A DNA stretch of 64,000 nucleotides from Psychrobacter sp. UBA3480 (GTDB taxonomy: Bacteria; Pseudomonadota; Gammaproteobacteria; Pseudomonadales; Moraxellaceae). Where the stretch lies: the NCBI RefSeq assembly GCF_002377945.1, contig NZ_DFQV01000002.1, positions 165,498-229,497 on the forward strand. The letters are read 5' to 3'. This document shows, piece by piece, positions 1-8,794 of the stretch. The notes beneath the pieces were generated by a model. It searched no databases. It was not told where the DNA came from and saw only the letters and a list, made by a program, of their open reading frames with translations. How positions within the stretch are numbered: position 1 is the first letter of the stretch; each line of letters starts with the position of its first letter. A program made the translations under genes and the position numbers.

Positions 1-70
1 AGACGCTGACAGAATAATCTTTGTCGCGGCATTCGAGCTTATTGATATCGTTTGCAGTGTCGATAGCCAT
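1..70 (-). CDS. possible integrase N-terminus, cut by window edge
   Basis: An open frame on the minus strand starts with ATG at 70 and runs off the left edge of the window, giving 23 codons. It begins MAIDTANDINKLECRDKDYS, followed by VSV. This resembles the opening of tyrosine recombinases with the DUF4102 N-terminal arm, where a short helix is followed by K-x-Y-x-V-S-V and then a G-L-x-x-R-V strand. That strand would lie outside the window. There is no strong ribosome binding site upstream. If correct, an integrase would mark the left boundary of the accessory zone. With so few residues this is a guess about family, not an assignment. Confidence 0.35.
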   Translation of the reverse strand, partial: MAIDTANDINKLECRDKDYSVSV

Positions 71-205
71 AATGTATATCAGCCATATGATAATTAAGGT
101 TAATGATAGGTTTATGATTGATGACTTATAAAAAGTCTATTCTGTAGAAAAATACAGAAGTATTGGACACTGTCATGGACACTGGTATTCATTAGTATTT
201 TTAGT

Positions 206-229
206 AAAACCTTTTAAGTAAAGGTTTTT
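206..229. terminator. small hairpin followed by T run
   Basis: AAAACCTTT (206-214), loop TAAGT, AAAGGTTTT (220-228), then T. This is a 9-bp stem in the leader of the possible integrase. It could be a weak terminator or part of an attachment region. Confidence 0.4.
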
Positions 230-236
230 AAGACAT

Positions 237-267
237 AATTATCCCCAAGTTTCACTTGGGGATAATT
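237..267. terminator. 13-bp perfect stem-loop
   Basis: AATTATCCCCAAG (237-249), loop TTTCA, CTTGGGGATAATT (255-267). The stem is perfect and GC-rich at the loop side. It is a terminator-type structure working in either direction, without a long T tract. It lies 8 bp after the hairpin at 206-228. Confidence 0.5.
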
Positions 268-875
268 ATAGCATAGTGACCAAATAGTGAGTAGGCCATA
301 CGCTGAATAGGTTACACGGCATTTGTACCAACTATCCCGATACATAATTAAATGCGATTATGGTGTCCATGATTGATTCGGTAAGGAGTTGAGTATATTT
401 TTTATAAAATACATGCTCCTGTACTCGCACAGAATATAAAAAGTAGGGTCATAGTACTGTTTTGTGCAAATTTGGAATGTACCAATTTTGAGTGGTATAT
501 AGAAAATATATAACTACAAGTTAAATATATTAAAAAATATCAATAGGTAGCTCATTCCTCTTAAAAATAGCTTGATAACGATAAATAGAGCGCTACTGTT
601 TGTGGGTAGATAAAATTTATCGCTACGCAAAAGAAAATAGAGTCAATTCTAATGATTTAACAATCTGTCTATGATTTAAATTTAAAAGGTTATACGTGAT
701 GACTTAGGCATAGCGTTTAAAGACTAGATAAGATTAGAAATATTCGAAGGAGTTACAACGTCTGGCTGATTTTTTGCAATTAGATATAGGTTGGTGATAT
801 TGAGCGATGTCTAGCCACACAAACAATAGTTGTTGAAAATAGGCGATTAGCATATCTATATTGAAGACTTAGTCA

Positions 876-911
876 ACAGATACAGATACAGATACAGATA
901 CAGATACAGAT
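876..911. repeat. hexanucleotide tandem repeat, six ACAGAT units
   Basis: Six perfect head-to-tail copies of ACAGAT inside non-coding DNA. This is a simple-sequence tract of the kind prone to slippage. No gene is near enough for a phase-variation role to be argued. Confidence 0.9.
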
Positions 912-1464
912 AATAAATAAACTATCGCAGACGAATGGCCATGATTATATCGAATGAAAAGATAAGAACGTATTTGGACGTAACCAGTAGTATTTTAGCA
1001 AAGCATAGAACACTAACGGTCAATCATATAGAACATTCAAATCTCAATGCCTAATAAATCGTTAGATGACCGATGTAATAATATGCCTGCGAGAGATGCT
1101 TAGAAGTAAAACTAATCAAGCGTGAGCTATCATCCAAAAGATTCGGTTGAATTAACAGGACAGAGTTAGTCGGTGAGCGCTAAATAGTTTGGTAGGATGT
1201 TTATACCTAGCAGTATCAGAAATGTATGATCGTCATGATTCTATAGTTAGTAAGGCTTAAACCTACTACTTAATAGGCTTTATTTAACTTATGCGTACCT
1301 AAAGTTAGGTTCACGAGTTAAAAGAGGTAATTTCGTAGTAAAAACAATACCCTATAATGCAGAGAAAATTAAATGGTTCATGAACCTTAATGTGTAACAT
1401 ATTCTGAGTACAACAACCCTTATTTAAACTGTTGGGATTCTTAACTGAGACACCTATAAGCTTT

Positions 1465-1545
1465 AGCATTAAAAGTCAAGTCATCAAGTTACTACGACTG
1501 GACAAATCGTCACATTAGTGAGCAGTAGTTCCATCGCAATTAGGT
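1465..1545 (+). pseudogene. fragment of IS3-family orfB
   Basis: The stretch around TCAAGTTACTACGACTGGA matches, with scattered changes and no open frame, the orfB segment at about 20335-20410 of the IS3 element in this window. That segment reads VKPSSYYDWINRDIS there. Only this piece survives and no terminal repeats were found. It shows that the decayed left region once carried the same insertion sequence family. Confidence 0.55.
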
Positions 1546-2134
1546 TGAATTAATTATTAGAGTAGCTCATGATGAGACGAGTCAGTGCTATGGTGCATAT
1601 TCATAATTAGTCCGATATTTTTACATATTAGAGATATTAACGATAGTCAGCACCTTCGATATTCTGTAAGTAGGGTCTGGACTAAAACTTTTTTACCTTA
1701 CTATTCATAGGGACTTCATTCAGTTTTCTTGTATTCAAGCTATATTAAGCCAAATATATGACGAACTGAACCACTAATGAGAAGGTTTAGACTTTATACA
1801 TGATTGATCGTAGGGCTCTTATACTTTCAAGTCTTAAATTCTACAATATGTAAAGCATCCATATACATTACATATTAAATCGAATGAGTCCGCCATCCTT
1901 ACATGTTGCATATATTAATTTAAATAAATTCAAATACTTAGAGAGTAACCCGTAATTATTTTAGGGTTTTTAGTACAAGCTATTAGTTAGCTTTGTAATA
2001 AATATCACATAGTTCTATGATGCGTAGCGCAATAGATAAGCTAGTTCAGCAGTTTGTTATAAGTAGTTTCATTATATCAGTCTGTTTTAAGTGATCTGTT
2101 AATAGGTTTAAGGGCTGAAATAGATAGTTCCGCT

Positions 2135-2225
2135 AGGGTATACCTCAGCACAACCAGCCAGGTGCTTTTACTGGTTCGGTTCCCTAGTGAGGACTTGAGT
2201 CTTTGGTTGTGTGCTAATAATATCA
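2135..2225 (+). repeat. boundary palindrome, copy 1
   Basis: One of three well-conserved copies of a dispersed element with the core GCTTTTACTGGTTCGGTTCC continuing CTAGTGAGGACTTGA. The other two are at 17030-17120 (inverted) and 36415-36495. In this copy the outer arms AGCACAACCA and TGGTTGTGTGCT are inverted repeats with one small bulge. An inner GGTTC...TGA stem can also form. It lies 3' of the decayed region and about 130 bp before the VOC gene. Confidence 0.75.
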
Positions 2226-2358
2226 ACGGTTTTCCTACCTCAAATAGTCTCAGTGTGCTTCATAGTGTGCTTCATGGTGTACTTACCATTCATACTCTAC
2301 TTGTAACTGGTGCGCTATACAGACACTGAACTAGCAAATGTATAAGGATGGTTTAGTC

Positions 2359-2670
2359 ATGAAATTTAATCATGTTGGTATTCCAACGCAAGATAATTTT
2401 GAAGGTGAAATTGATTTGCCTCACCTAAAAATGACAGTTTCGGACCACGAAAATAATCCATATGGTATCCAATGGCAACGCTACTGGCAGGGAGCGCCTT
2501 ATCCTGATGTGGTTAAAACCATACCCCACGTAGCGTTTGTAGTAGATGATCTAAATAAAGAGTTAGAGGGTAAAAAAGTGATCATTGAACCCAACTCACC
2601 AAGTGAGGGGCTAATAGTGGCTTTTATCGAAGTAAATGGCGCACCTATCGAACTTATGCAATATTTATGA
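2359..2670 (+). CDS. VOC-family (glyoxalase/bleomycin-resistance fold) protein
   Basis: Small 103-residue vicinal-oxygen-chelate protein. It opens with MKFNHVGIPT, whose His is the usual first metal ligand. It has a central PHVAFVVDDLN strand and ends IELMQYL, where the Glu is the usual last ligand. The ATG at 2359 is preferred over the in-frame ATG at 2338 because AAGGA lies 10 bases upstream and family members start directly with the first beta strand. The substrate cannot be told, since members include lyases, dioxygenases and drug-binding proteins. It is a single short domain that would work as a dimer. It sits between a boundary palindrome and a broken acetyltransferase gene. Confidence 0.7.
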   Translation: MKFNHVGIPTQDNFEGEIDLPHLKMTVSDHENNPYGIQWQRYWQGAPYPDVVKTIPHVAFVVDDLNKELEGKKVIIEPNSPSEGLIVAFIEVNGAPIELMQYL

Positions 2671-2736
2671 GCTAATCCGAGTTTGTCAGAGTTAGGCTGG
2701 TTACTGAAGTGAAAGCATTAAAAAGGTGTTGATAGA

Positions 2737-3379
2737 ATGAATAATTACTTTAAAAGTCCCTTTAAAGGCAAATCCCTTAAAGAGCAAGTCACTAACCCTA
2801 ATATTATCGTGGGTGAGCACAGTTACTATTCAGGGTACTATCATGGACATAGTTTTGATGATTGCGCCCGATATTTATCACCAGATCGAACGGACGTAGA
2901 TAAATTAATTATTGGGCGTTATTGCTCCATAGGTTCAGGTGCCGTGTTTATGATGGCAGGTAATCAGGGGCATCAAAATTCTTGGATAAGCTCTTTTCCG
3001 TTTTTTATCAAAGTGAGGATAAGTTTTTTGGAGCGAAGGATGGGTTTGAGCGTTCAGGAGATACTGTTATTGGAATGATGTTTGGATTGGTTCAGAGGCC
3101 ATGATTATGAGTGGCGTTACTATTTGTGATGGCGCTGTTATTGCTAGTCGTGCTGTCGTTACTAAAGATGTCGAGCCGTATTCAATTGTAGGTTCAAACC
3201 CAGCTAAACATATCCGCTATCGTTTTACAGAGGTTGAAATAGCTCAATTGTTAGAAATGCAGTAGTAGCTATGGAGTACAGATCAATTAAAGTCAGCTAT
3301 GAAACTATTATGTTCTTCACAAGTCAATGCTCTTTACGATTATTGGAAAAGCCTACCGAAAGATGACTATTTAAAATAG
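2737..3379 (+). pseudogene. broken CatB/Vat-type xenobiotic acetyltransferase
   Basis: The first 85 codons read as a left-handed beta-helix acetyltransferase of the CatB/VatD type: [14 protein letters not shown], then [20 protein letters not shown] and [12 protein letters not shown]. The reading frame is lost in a T run near 3000-3007 and again near 3072-3076, each fitting loss of one base. The homologous frame resumes at [20 protein letters not shown] and runs to a stop at 3377. Inside that part two adjacent TAG codons (about 3263) stand where CatB proteins usually have two tryptophans. With two frameshifts and two nonsense codons this is a pseudogene. An intact version would acetylate chloramphenicol or streptogramin-like drugs. 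Confidence 0.8.
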
Positions 3380-3444
3380 TTCACTGCGGTGATCATTTAA
3401 AAAGTATGCTCTATACTCTATGTCCTATTCTCGATTGAGTCTTT

Positions 3445-3909
3445 ATGTCTAATAAACTATGTAATGAACCTATAATACAATACGAACCACAGAAATTACG
3501 TCCAATAGTAGCTACTATTGGAGTGCTTTTTAAAGATGGAAAGGTGCTTTTAGTCCGCCGTGCTAACCCACCCGATGTAGGTCGATGGGGTTTTCCCGGT
3601 GGTAAAATTGAACGTGGGGAAACGGTTAAAGATGCGGCTATTCGTGAACTTTATGAAGAGACAAGCATTGTATCAAATGCCTTCAATACATTTAACGCTG
3701 TAGACGCGTTTGACTTTGATAGTAGTGGTAAGCTTCGTCACCATTTTGTTCTGGTAGCCGCACTTTGTATTTGGGTTTCTGGTGATCCTCTAGCAGGTGA
3801 TGACGCCCTAGAAGCTAGATTTTTCGATATTGAAGATTTGATCAATACAGATTTAGCCCTTAGCTTAGATGTTAAAGAGATAGCATTACAAGCAGCTGAG
3901 TTACTCTAA
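3445..3909 (+). CDS. Nudix hydrolase, full-length copy
   Basis: A 154-residue Nudix protein. The Nudix box GGKIERGETVKDAAIRELYE, followed by ETSI, fits G-x5-E-x7-REUxEE-x-GU with all catalytic glutamates present. It begins with a short lead, then PIVATIGVLFKDGKVLLVRR, typical of ADP-ribose or nucleoside-diphosphate pyrophosphohydrolases. The substrate is not predictable. A second copy lies inverted at 17139-17549 and lacks an internal segment of about 18 residues after FNAV. Sequence shared with that copy begins about 35 bp before the start and ends about 30 bp after the stop, so the gene was duplicated as a compact block. The ribosome binding site is weak. Confidence 0.85.
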   Translation: MSNKLCNEPIIQYEPQKLRPIVATIGVLFKDGKVLLVRRANPPDVGRWGFPGGKIERGETVKDAAIRELYEETSIVSNAFNTFNAVDAFDFDSSGKLRHHFVLVAALCIWVSGDPLAGDDALEARFFDIEDLINTDLALSLDVKEIALQAAELL

Positions 3910-3953
3910 AAAGTAAGAATGTTCGATATCCTATACCCAAAGCCAATAAATAA

Positions 3954-4628
3954 TTATTCTACAATCACATTTTCAATCAGGGTCATCTCTTCGCCCACTT
4001 TAAACGTCAGGTCGTGAAAACTGGATCTGACATTTTTATTTTGGTCAGTCTCTGTTGGGTACTGACGTATGTTGATATTAACAGTATCTTGTCCATCATA
4101 GCTTATCGCAGTCAGAGTGCTGTACTTGCCTAGGAGCTGTTGATCGTATTGAGTAATATTATTGGTAATATAATCTAGCTCGAAAAATCCTAAATACAGT
4201 GAGTTGCTGGGTAGGTTTGGATTATCTAGAGTAGACAGTGTTTCATCTGACACAGCGTTACTATTGGTTAATGTATAAGGAACGATGAACTTAACAATAT
4301 TTTGATTTTTTGAGCCATTTAATGCGGTGATATTTCTATAGTCCAGTGACACTGAATAATTTTTATTATCTGCTAATACACCTCTCACATACGGTTTGCT
4401 ATCTTGGCTGTCATTGGCACTGACAAACTCAGTTAACGCCACTTGATTCTTGTGGTCAGGAAAAGTGATATAAAACTGTCTATCAGTTTCGATACTAAAC
4501 AGTTTCTGCATGACTTCAGATGGCTCTTTCTTTAATTGACTTTCTAGTCTTGTATTAGCGTACTGGCAGCCACTTAGCGTGACTAATGTCACTAACGAGA
4601 TGATTGAGCCAGATTTCAAAACATTCAT
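3954..4628 (-). CDS. lipoprotein of unknown function
   Basis: 224 residues. The N-terminus MNVLKSGSIISLVTLVTLSG followed by Cys21 is a lipoprotein signal with lipobox LSGC, so the mature protein should be lipid-anchored, most likely to the outer membrane. The rest is polar, rich in Asn, Thr and Tyr, with alternating beta-like strands. I recognise no family. A worn second copy of its last 35 or so codons lies at 13745-13853. It is the last gene of a minus-strand run of small secreted or membrane proteins (3954-7359). Confidence 0.75.
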   Translation of the reverse strand: MNVLKSGSIISLVTLVTLSGCQYANTRLESQLKKEPSEVMQKLFSIETDRQFYITFPDHKNQVALTEFVSANDSQDSKPYVRGVLADNKNYSVSLDYRNITALNGSKNQNIVKFIVPYTLTNSNAVSDETLSTLDNPNLPSNSLYLGFFELDYITNNITQYDQQLLGKYSTLTAISYDGQDTVNINIRQYPTETDQNKNVRSSFHDLTFKVGEEMTLIENVIVE

Positions 4629-4663
4629 GATATTTTCCTAGAATTTAAGGCAGGTGATTATAA

Positions 4664-5509
4664 TCAATCTCTGACTCTAACTTGTAACTGACGCGGCTGG
4701 TCCAAATCTCCTTGATACTCAAGACTGGTATTCTGGATTAAATAGTAGACTCGAGCGATAATGAAAGTATCTGTAATAAGCTGCTCACTTAACCCCAGAA
4801 CACGGCCAACCAATGTCACCATTAATACAAAATTTCCTTGACCTTGACCTTGTTCTTGGCATCGCATCAGTATTTGTTTATCAAAATAATCTTCACCAAC
4901 AGATTTGACTTCGTTGCTCTCAAAAATTCGCAATAAGCTATCAGGTCGCTTCGAGGACTTAACGAGCGTTTGCCATAATTGTGAATATTGCACGCAATCT
5001 ACGGGATAGATCTTTTTTTCTTGATTATGCAGGAAGTCTAACATTTCAAGAGAACAGGCACCCACTCCACGTAGCATATGAGTAGAGAGGTTATAGTCGT
5101 TAATACTGATATGGTAGAGTTTATGCTCATCAATTATATGGCAACACAAATAGAGTAACGACCGTTCAGGCGCATTATCTCCATGCCATATAACCACTTT
5201 GTGGTAATGAGTAAAGTTAAAGTGACATAATTTACTGATGTCTTTAGTAATATCTATTAACCATTGATCTTCAATAGTTGCGTCAGCGAATTCTTCGAGA
5301 TGCGCTATTTGTAACATATCAAATAGATAGTTGGCTCGTTGGTTTAACAATTGATGATCATTGACTTTATTACCGTCATATAAAGGGCCAATGGCCAAAT
5401 AGTCATCAAAGCACAATACTTGGTTTGTACCATCAAGCTTATTTTGTTCGAAATAATGTTTTAAAGTGCCAGAAGCTGATGCACCGTTAACAATATGAAG
5501 GGTAAGCAT
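4664..5509 (-). CDS. DUF1835 domain protein
   Basis: 281 residues. It opens MLTLHIVNGASASGTLKHYF and continues with LCFDDYLAIGPLYD, the pattern of the DUF1835 family (often with DUF3658 behind it), whose biochemical role is unknown. The start at 5509 is chosen because AACAGGA stands 9-10 bases upstream and the family begins with the L-H-I-V-N-G strand. An upstream in-frame ATG at 5542 would add 11 unlikely residues. It is soluble, with no signal peptide. It is transcribed with the lipoprotein gene 35 bp downstream. Confidence 0.7.
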   Translation of the reverse strand: MLTLHIVNGASASGTLKHYFEQNKLDGTNQVLCFDDYLAIGPLYDGNKVNDHQLLNQRANYLFDMLQIAHLEEFADATIEDQWLIDITKDISKLCHFNFTHYHKVVIWHGDNAPERSLLYLCCHIIDEHKLYHISINDYNLSTHMLRGVGACSLEMLDFLHNQEKKIYPVDCVQYSQLWQTLVKSSKRPDSLLRIFESNEVKSVGEDYFDKQILMRCQEQGQGQGNFVLMVTLVGRVLGLSEQLITDTFIIARVYYLIQNTSLEYQGDLDQPRQLQVRVRD

Positions 5510-5586
5510 GACGTATGTCCTGTTTGCAAAAATGAGCATCAAAAAGAAAAGTTTAATTTTTCATCGAGCACTGTTCTTAAGCTTCT

Positions 5587-5793
5587 TTATCTATGATTGC
5601 TTCGCTTATCCTTTATATATTGTTTGACTGAAATAATAATTAGAGCGATCAAAATTGGATAAATAATGAATATATCTACTCTTATTATCGCTCCAACTTG
5701 TGTTCTAGACCATATACCTATATAAATTTCCCATACAATACAAAAGACTATGGCGATTATCGTTGCCATTTGCACTTTGGTAATTTTTTTCAC
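5587..5793 (-). CDS. small two-helix membrane protein
   Basis: 68 residues. Two hydrophobic helices (about 9-27 and 38-56) are separated by a short polar turn, with a basic tail KQYIKDKRSNHR. It lies 12 bp downstream of the lipoprotein at 5806-6333, so the two are probably co-transcribed. No family recognised. Confidence 0.55.
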   Translation of the reverse strand: MKKITKVQMATIIAIVFCIVWEIYIGIWSRTQVGAIIRVDIFIIYPILIALIIISVKQYIKDKRSNHR

Positions 5794-5805
5794 AGGTTTT
5801 CTCTC

Positions 5806-6333
5806 TTATTTACTCTCAAGATAGGTTGAAAATGCAGAAGTATGTGCAAATATTTTAGATTGCTCATCCCATCTCCAGTATTTTCGCGTTTCTTCAGTAT
5901 CGCCTGTTGGGGTCGGAATTACCCATACTGACGTTAAAATATTGCTTTCCTGTTTAAATGTAACATATGTGCCATTACCACCCCATTCTTTATCTTCTGG
6001 TAAAGAGTAAACCGTTCCATTTCGGCTATCGACCATCGCACCACTGACACAGCCTGAACCACAGCCCCATGTTATTACTACGTAATGGTTTGCAAAATTT
6101 ACTTCCTGTTTTGCATATTCCCCACTAATCACAGTTCTATAACGTTTTGCAATTGGATGACTGTCAAAATTTATATTCGATTTTTCGATAGCTATTGGTT
6201 TAGCTTTTACCAGCGCCGTCTCTTCAAATACAGTATTAATAGCTGTAGTTTGAACAAGGTCCATATTTGTACAGGCACTAGTTAATACAGTTAATGCTAA
6301 AATTAACTGTATTTTAAAGTTTTTATATAGCAC
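5806..6333 (-). CDS. lipoprotein with WGCGSGC motif
   Basis: 175 residues with a lipoprotein signal (MLYKNFKIQLILALTVLTSA, then Cys). The centre reads NFANHYVVITWGCGSGCVSG and then DSRNGTVYSLPEDKEWGGNG. A Cys-x3-Cys pair inside a beta-rich secreted domain is a pattern seen in uncharacterised gammaproteobacterial proteins. Function unknown. Neighbouring genes on both sides are also small lipoproteins or membrane proteins on the same strand. Confidence 0.7.
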   Translation of the reverse strand: MLYKNFKIQLILALTVLTSACTNMDLVQTTAINTVFEETALVKAKPIAIEKSNINFDSHPIAKRYRTVISGEYAKQEVNFANHYVVITWGCGSGCVSGAMVDSRNGTVYSLPEDKEWGGNGTYVTFKQESNILTSVWVIPTPTGDTEETRKYWRWDEQSKIFAHTSAFSTYLESK

Positions 6334-6372
6334 TTGCTTTATCCTATTATCCAGTAAACTTTTAAGAGGTGC

Positions 6373-7359
6373 TTAAAACTCATTAACCGCGTCAACCACA
6401 AACTGACGAGAAGCTTCACCCTCGATCATACGATACTGGATTTGGCGTGTTTTACCTTGTGGATTGGCATTGCTATCGTTTTCTAAATAGAGTGGGAAAC
6501 GTCTAACTAACACATTCTCAACTAGCAAAAATTCATCATGCCCCATATAACCTTGTTTGAATTTATCAGTCAGCTCTGGATAAGAGACTTCACTCCATGA
6601 CAGCCCTTTATTGCTCGAATAAGCAATCACGTCACCATATGAGCCACTACCCACACTTTGAGTGAATACCAGAATTTCATGATATCCATCGCCATTCATA
6701 TCACCCACATCAGCACTAACAACAGGATCGCTAATTGGTCGCTCGATAATGTCTTCGCCCATTGGTTGGATTTTTAAGACATAACCACCATTGCCGTCAG
6801 AGGTACTGGTCACTTGAGTAGAAAAATCACCATAGTTGAGTGAGGTAGCGTATTGCGAGTTATCCACTTGTCGAGTATCCAGCGTATCGCTTAATTTTTG
6901 ATATACGCCACCAAGCGTTGCACCGCCGCTACAATAAAAAGCTGTTTTTTGTAGATAGGCTTCTTCACCTTCAATGGATAAGCTATTGTCATTAAAACGC
7001 AAATAAACGGGGTTATTATCTACCCAAAACTGATACCGTCCATCATGAGCTTTATGAAGTACGGTGTCTAATGTACAAGTAGGTTTCTTTTTGTCTATGC
7101 GAGAACGAATAGACACACTAATAGCATCTTGACCAGCATCACGTACGCTGATTGCAAACCAGTCATAACCCTCGTTACGCTTTGTATAGCCATCTGTGAC
7201 GTAATCGCCCGTTATATTGTTAGTATACTTATCGGTTGAGGTTGTCGTCGGTAGGTCGTTATGTAAAACCGTTGTTGTCTCAAGGCCCTGTGTATTAGTG
7301 TTCTGGCAAGCAGTCAGACTTAATAACAGAATGCTGGGCAGTAACGTTTTTCTCATCAT
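6373..7359 (-). CDS. lipoprotein with FG-GAP-like repeat segment
   Basis: 328 residues. Signal MMRKTLLPSILLLSLTAC gives a lipidated Cys18. The mature part is beta-rich. The stretch VVSADVGDMNGDGYHEILVF resembles a single calcium-binding FG-GAP type blade (D-x-N-x-D-G-x-x-E). The protein could therefore bind a ligand or calcium at the cell surface, which is inference only. It is the first gene of the minus-strand run 7359-3954. Confidence 0.65.
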   Translation of the reverse strand: MMRKTLLPSILLLSLTACQNTNTQGLETTTVLHNDLPTTTSTDKYTNNITGDYVTDGYTKRNEGYDWFAISVRDAGQDAISVSIRSRIDKKKPTCTLDTVLHKAHDGRYQFWVDNNPVYLRFNDNSLSIEGEEAYLQKTAFYCSGGATLGGVYQKLSDTLDTRQVDNSQYATSLNYGDFSTQVTSTSDGNGGYVLKIQPMGEDIIERPISDPVVSADVGDMNGDGYHEILVFTQSVGSGSYGDVIAYSSNKGLSWSEVSYPELTDKFKQGYMGHDEFLLVENVLVRRFPLYLENDSNANPQGKTRQIQYRMIEGEASRQFVVDAVNEF

Positions 7360-7798
7360 AATTTTTATTCCTTCAGAAGTTCGTTATATGGGCCATTCAT
7401 AGTAAATTCATGACAGCCCACATCATTTAGCAATTTAAAAAACCATTATCCATTCTTGGCGTGGAATATTGGTTTGTACCTATTTCTATCAATGAGGTCT
7501 AAGTCAGGGCACTAGGATAGTGGAGTTCAAAGCCTGTGACCATGTGTATTCAGTAATTTTTTTACTTGTTTATGAAAATTTGACGCTTACGCATAAGCCG
7601 CGATTTATGCTTGGGAAAAGCAGTGCTTTTGCATATAAAGTGACAATAACGTTGCATTCTTTTTTGCTTTCCCGTTGCTAGAATAGAGTAGTACTAGATG
7701 CTTTCAAAACGATTCAAATTATCATTCGTAATACACCAGTTTTATCTTTACAATCTCACATCATTTACACTATCAGATAGATTTAAGGTGAGTATTCC
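7360..7798. other. intergenic region between divergent genes
   Basis: About 440 bp holding the promoters for the lipoprotein run (leftward) and the TRIC-like gene (rightward). I see no convincing consensus promoter, operator or small RNA here. Confidence 0.5.
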
Positions 7799-8416
7799 AT
7801 GCTTTTGAGTATAGTTTACATTATTGGTATTACAGCAGAGGCAATGACGGGGGCACTAAGCGCGGGACGACAAAATATGGATTGGTTTGGGGTTATGCTT
7901 ATCGCGAGTGTAACAGCGATAGGCGGTGGTAGTGTCAGAGATATCCTACTTGGTAACTACCCCTTAACTTGGGTAGAACATCCTAAATATTTATTAATCG
8001 TTTGTGTGGCTGGTCTTATAACGACTTGGTTGGCTAAATGGGTTGTTAAATTTAATGGCGTTTTCATACGTTTGGATGCTTTAGGACTAGCGGCCTTTAG
8101 TATCATTGGTTGTCAAGTAGGGCTTAACATGGGACTCCATTACGGTGTTTGTATAGTTGCGGCCATTGCAACAGGTGTATTTGGTGGATTGCTGCGTGAT
8201 TTAATATGTCGCCAAACCCCATTGGTTTTACATCATGAGTTATACGCTTCAGTTTCTTTGATCGTTGCGTGTTTATATTTAACACTTCAGCATTTTGCTG
8301 TTAGTAGTAATATCAGCGTCATTATTAGTTTAGTTGCTGGTTACTTAATCCGTATGGCAGCGGTTAGAGCAAAGTGGCGATTACCCGTATTCCATTTGTT
8401 GGAAACTTCTAAATAA
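7799..8416 (+). CDS. TRIC-like cation channel (UPF0126/YicG family)
   Basis: 205 residues in two tandem three-helix repeats plus a final helix, as expected for prokaryotic TRIC-type potassium channels of the inner membrane. The diagnostic glycine-rich motifs are both present: GGGSVRDILLGNYPLTWVEH in repeat one and GGLLRDLICRQTPLVLHHEL in repeat two. The start follows AAGGTGAG at good spacing. A rho-independent terminator follows at 8467-8496. The last codons and 3' flank of this gene recur at about 10853-10933. Confidence 0.8.
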   Translation: MLLSIVYIIGITAEAMTGALSAGRQNMDWFGVMLIASVTAIGGGSVRDILLGNYPLTWVEHPKYLLIVCVAGLITTWLAKWVVKFNGVFIRLDALGLAAFSIIGCQVGLNMGLHYGVCIVAAIATGVFGGLLRDLICRQTPLVLHHELYASVSLIVACLYLTLQHFAVSSNISVIISLVAGYLIRMAAVRAKWRLPVFHLLETSK

Positions 8417-8480
8417 AATAGTGAACCCACCGTCATAAGAATGTCTACGAGCGGGCTGGGTTATTTTAGAGAGTCGTTAA
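8401..8480 (+). repeat. direct repeat, left copy
   Basis: The sequence GAAACTTCTAAATAAAATA and the following 55 bases (GAATGTCTACGAGCGGGCTG, ...GAGAGTCGTTA) recur with few changes at 10853-10930. The left copy includes the stop codon of the TRIC-like gene and half of its terminator. The two copies bracket the oxidoreductase-TetR pair. Confidence 0.85.
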
Positions 8481-8496
8481 GGCTCTCTATTTTTTT
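8467..8496 (+). terminator. rho-independent terminator of TRIC-like gene
   Basis: TAGAGAG (8467-8473), spacer TCGTTAAGG, CTCTCTA (8483-8489), then a seven-T run. It lies 50 bp after the stop. Confidence 0.85.
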
Positions 8497-8720
8497 ACCA
8501 TCATACTGACTTAACGCCACTAATATGACGATCTAGCTAAGTTTTAACATGTTCATAAGCCTCATTAGGGCTTAGTAAGTATGGTATGTATAGCCTATTA
8601 GATGCTCACAAGACCTCTGAGATCTATTTTATGATCTAGTACATTTATTCAAAAAAGTCCAAACGAATACTTTAAAAAATACTGGTTATTTTTGAGTAAA
8701 TCCATTAACCTACTAAAGGT

Positions 8721-8739
8721 AACCTACCTTAAGTAGGTT
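8721..8739. promoter_or_regulatory. candidate operator palindrome
   Basis: AACCTACCTTAAGTAGGTT is a 19-bp near-perfect palindrome with one mismatched pair, 56 bp before the oxidoreductase start. It overlaps TTGACT (8738-8743), which could be a -35 box. A related half-site AACCTAC lies just upstream (8708-8714). The likely ligand is the TetR-type protein encoded downstream. This is inference from position and symmetry. Confidence 0.5.
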
Positions 8740-8794
8740 GACTTAGTAACAGGTTTCTTTAGTGAAATAAGTTTTGGTATAAAAGGGTTCTTTT

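Larger units (their letters stand above)
271..2130. other. decayed non-coding stretch
   Basis: About 1.9 kb with stop codons in every frame and no gene that can be supported. It contains a hexanucleotide repeat at 876-911 and a fragment resembling an IS3-type orfB near 1465-1545. Nothing else was recognised. It reads like old, decayed accessory DNA rather than a regulatory region. Confidence 0.6.

Noticed and set aside
876..911. ACAGAT repeat as a CRISPR-like or phase-variation tract
   Set aside because: Units are six bases with no spacers, and no gene or promoter is close enough to be switched.
2135..2225. Canonical integron attC site
   Set aside because: Kept only as a hypothesis: the outer arms are inverted repeats, but the 7-bp core sites do not fit RYYYAAC and GTTRRRY, and no integron integrase is in the window.
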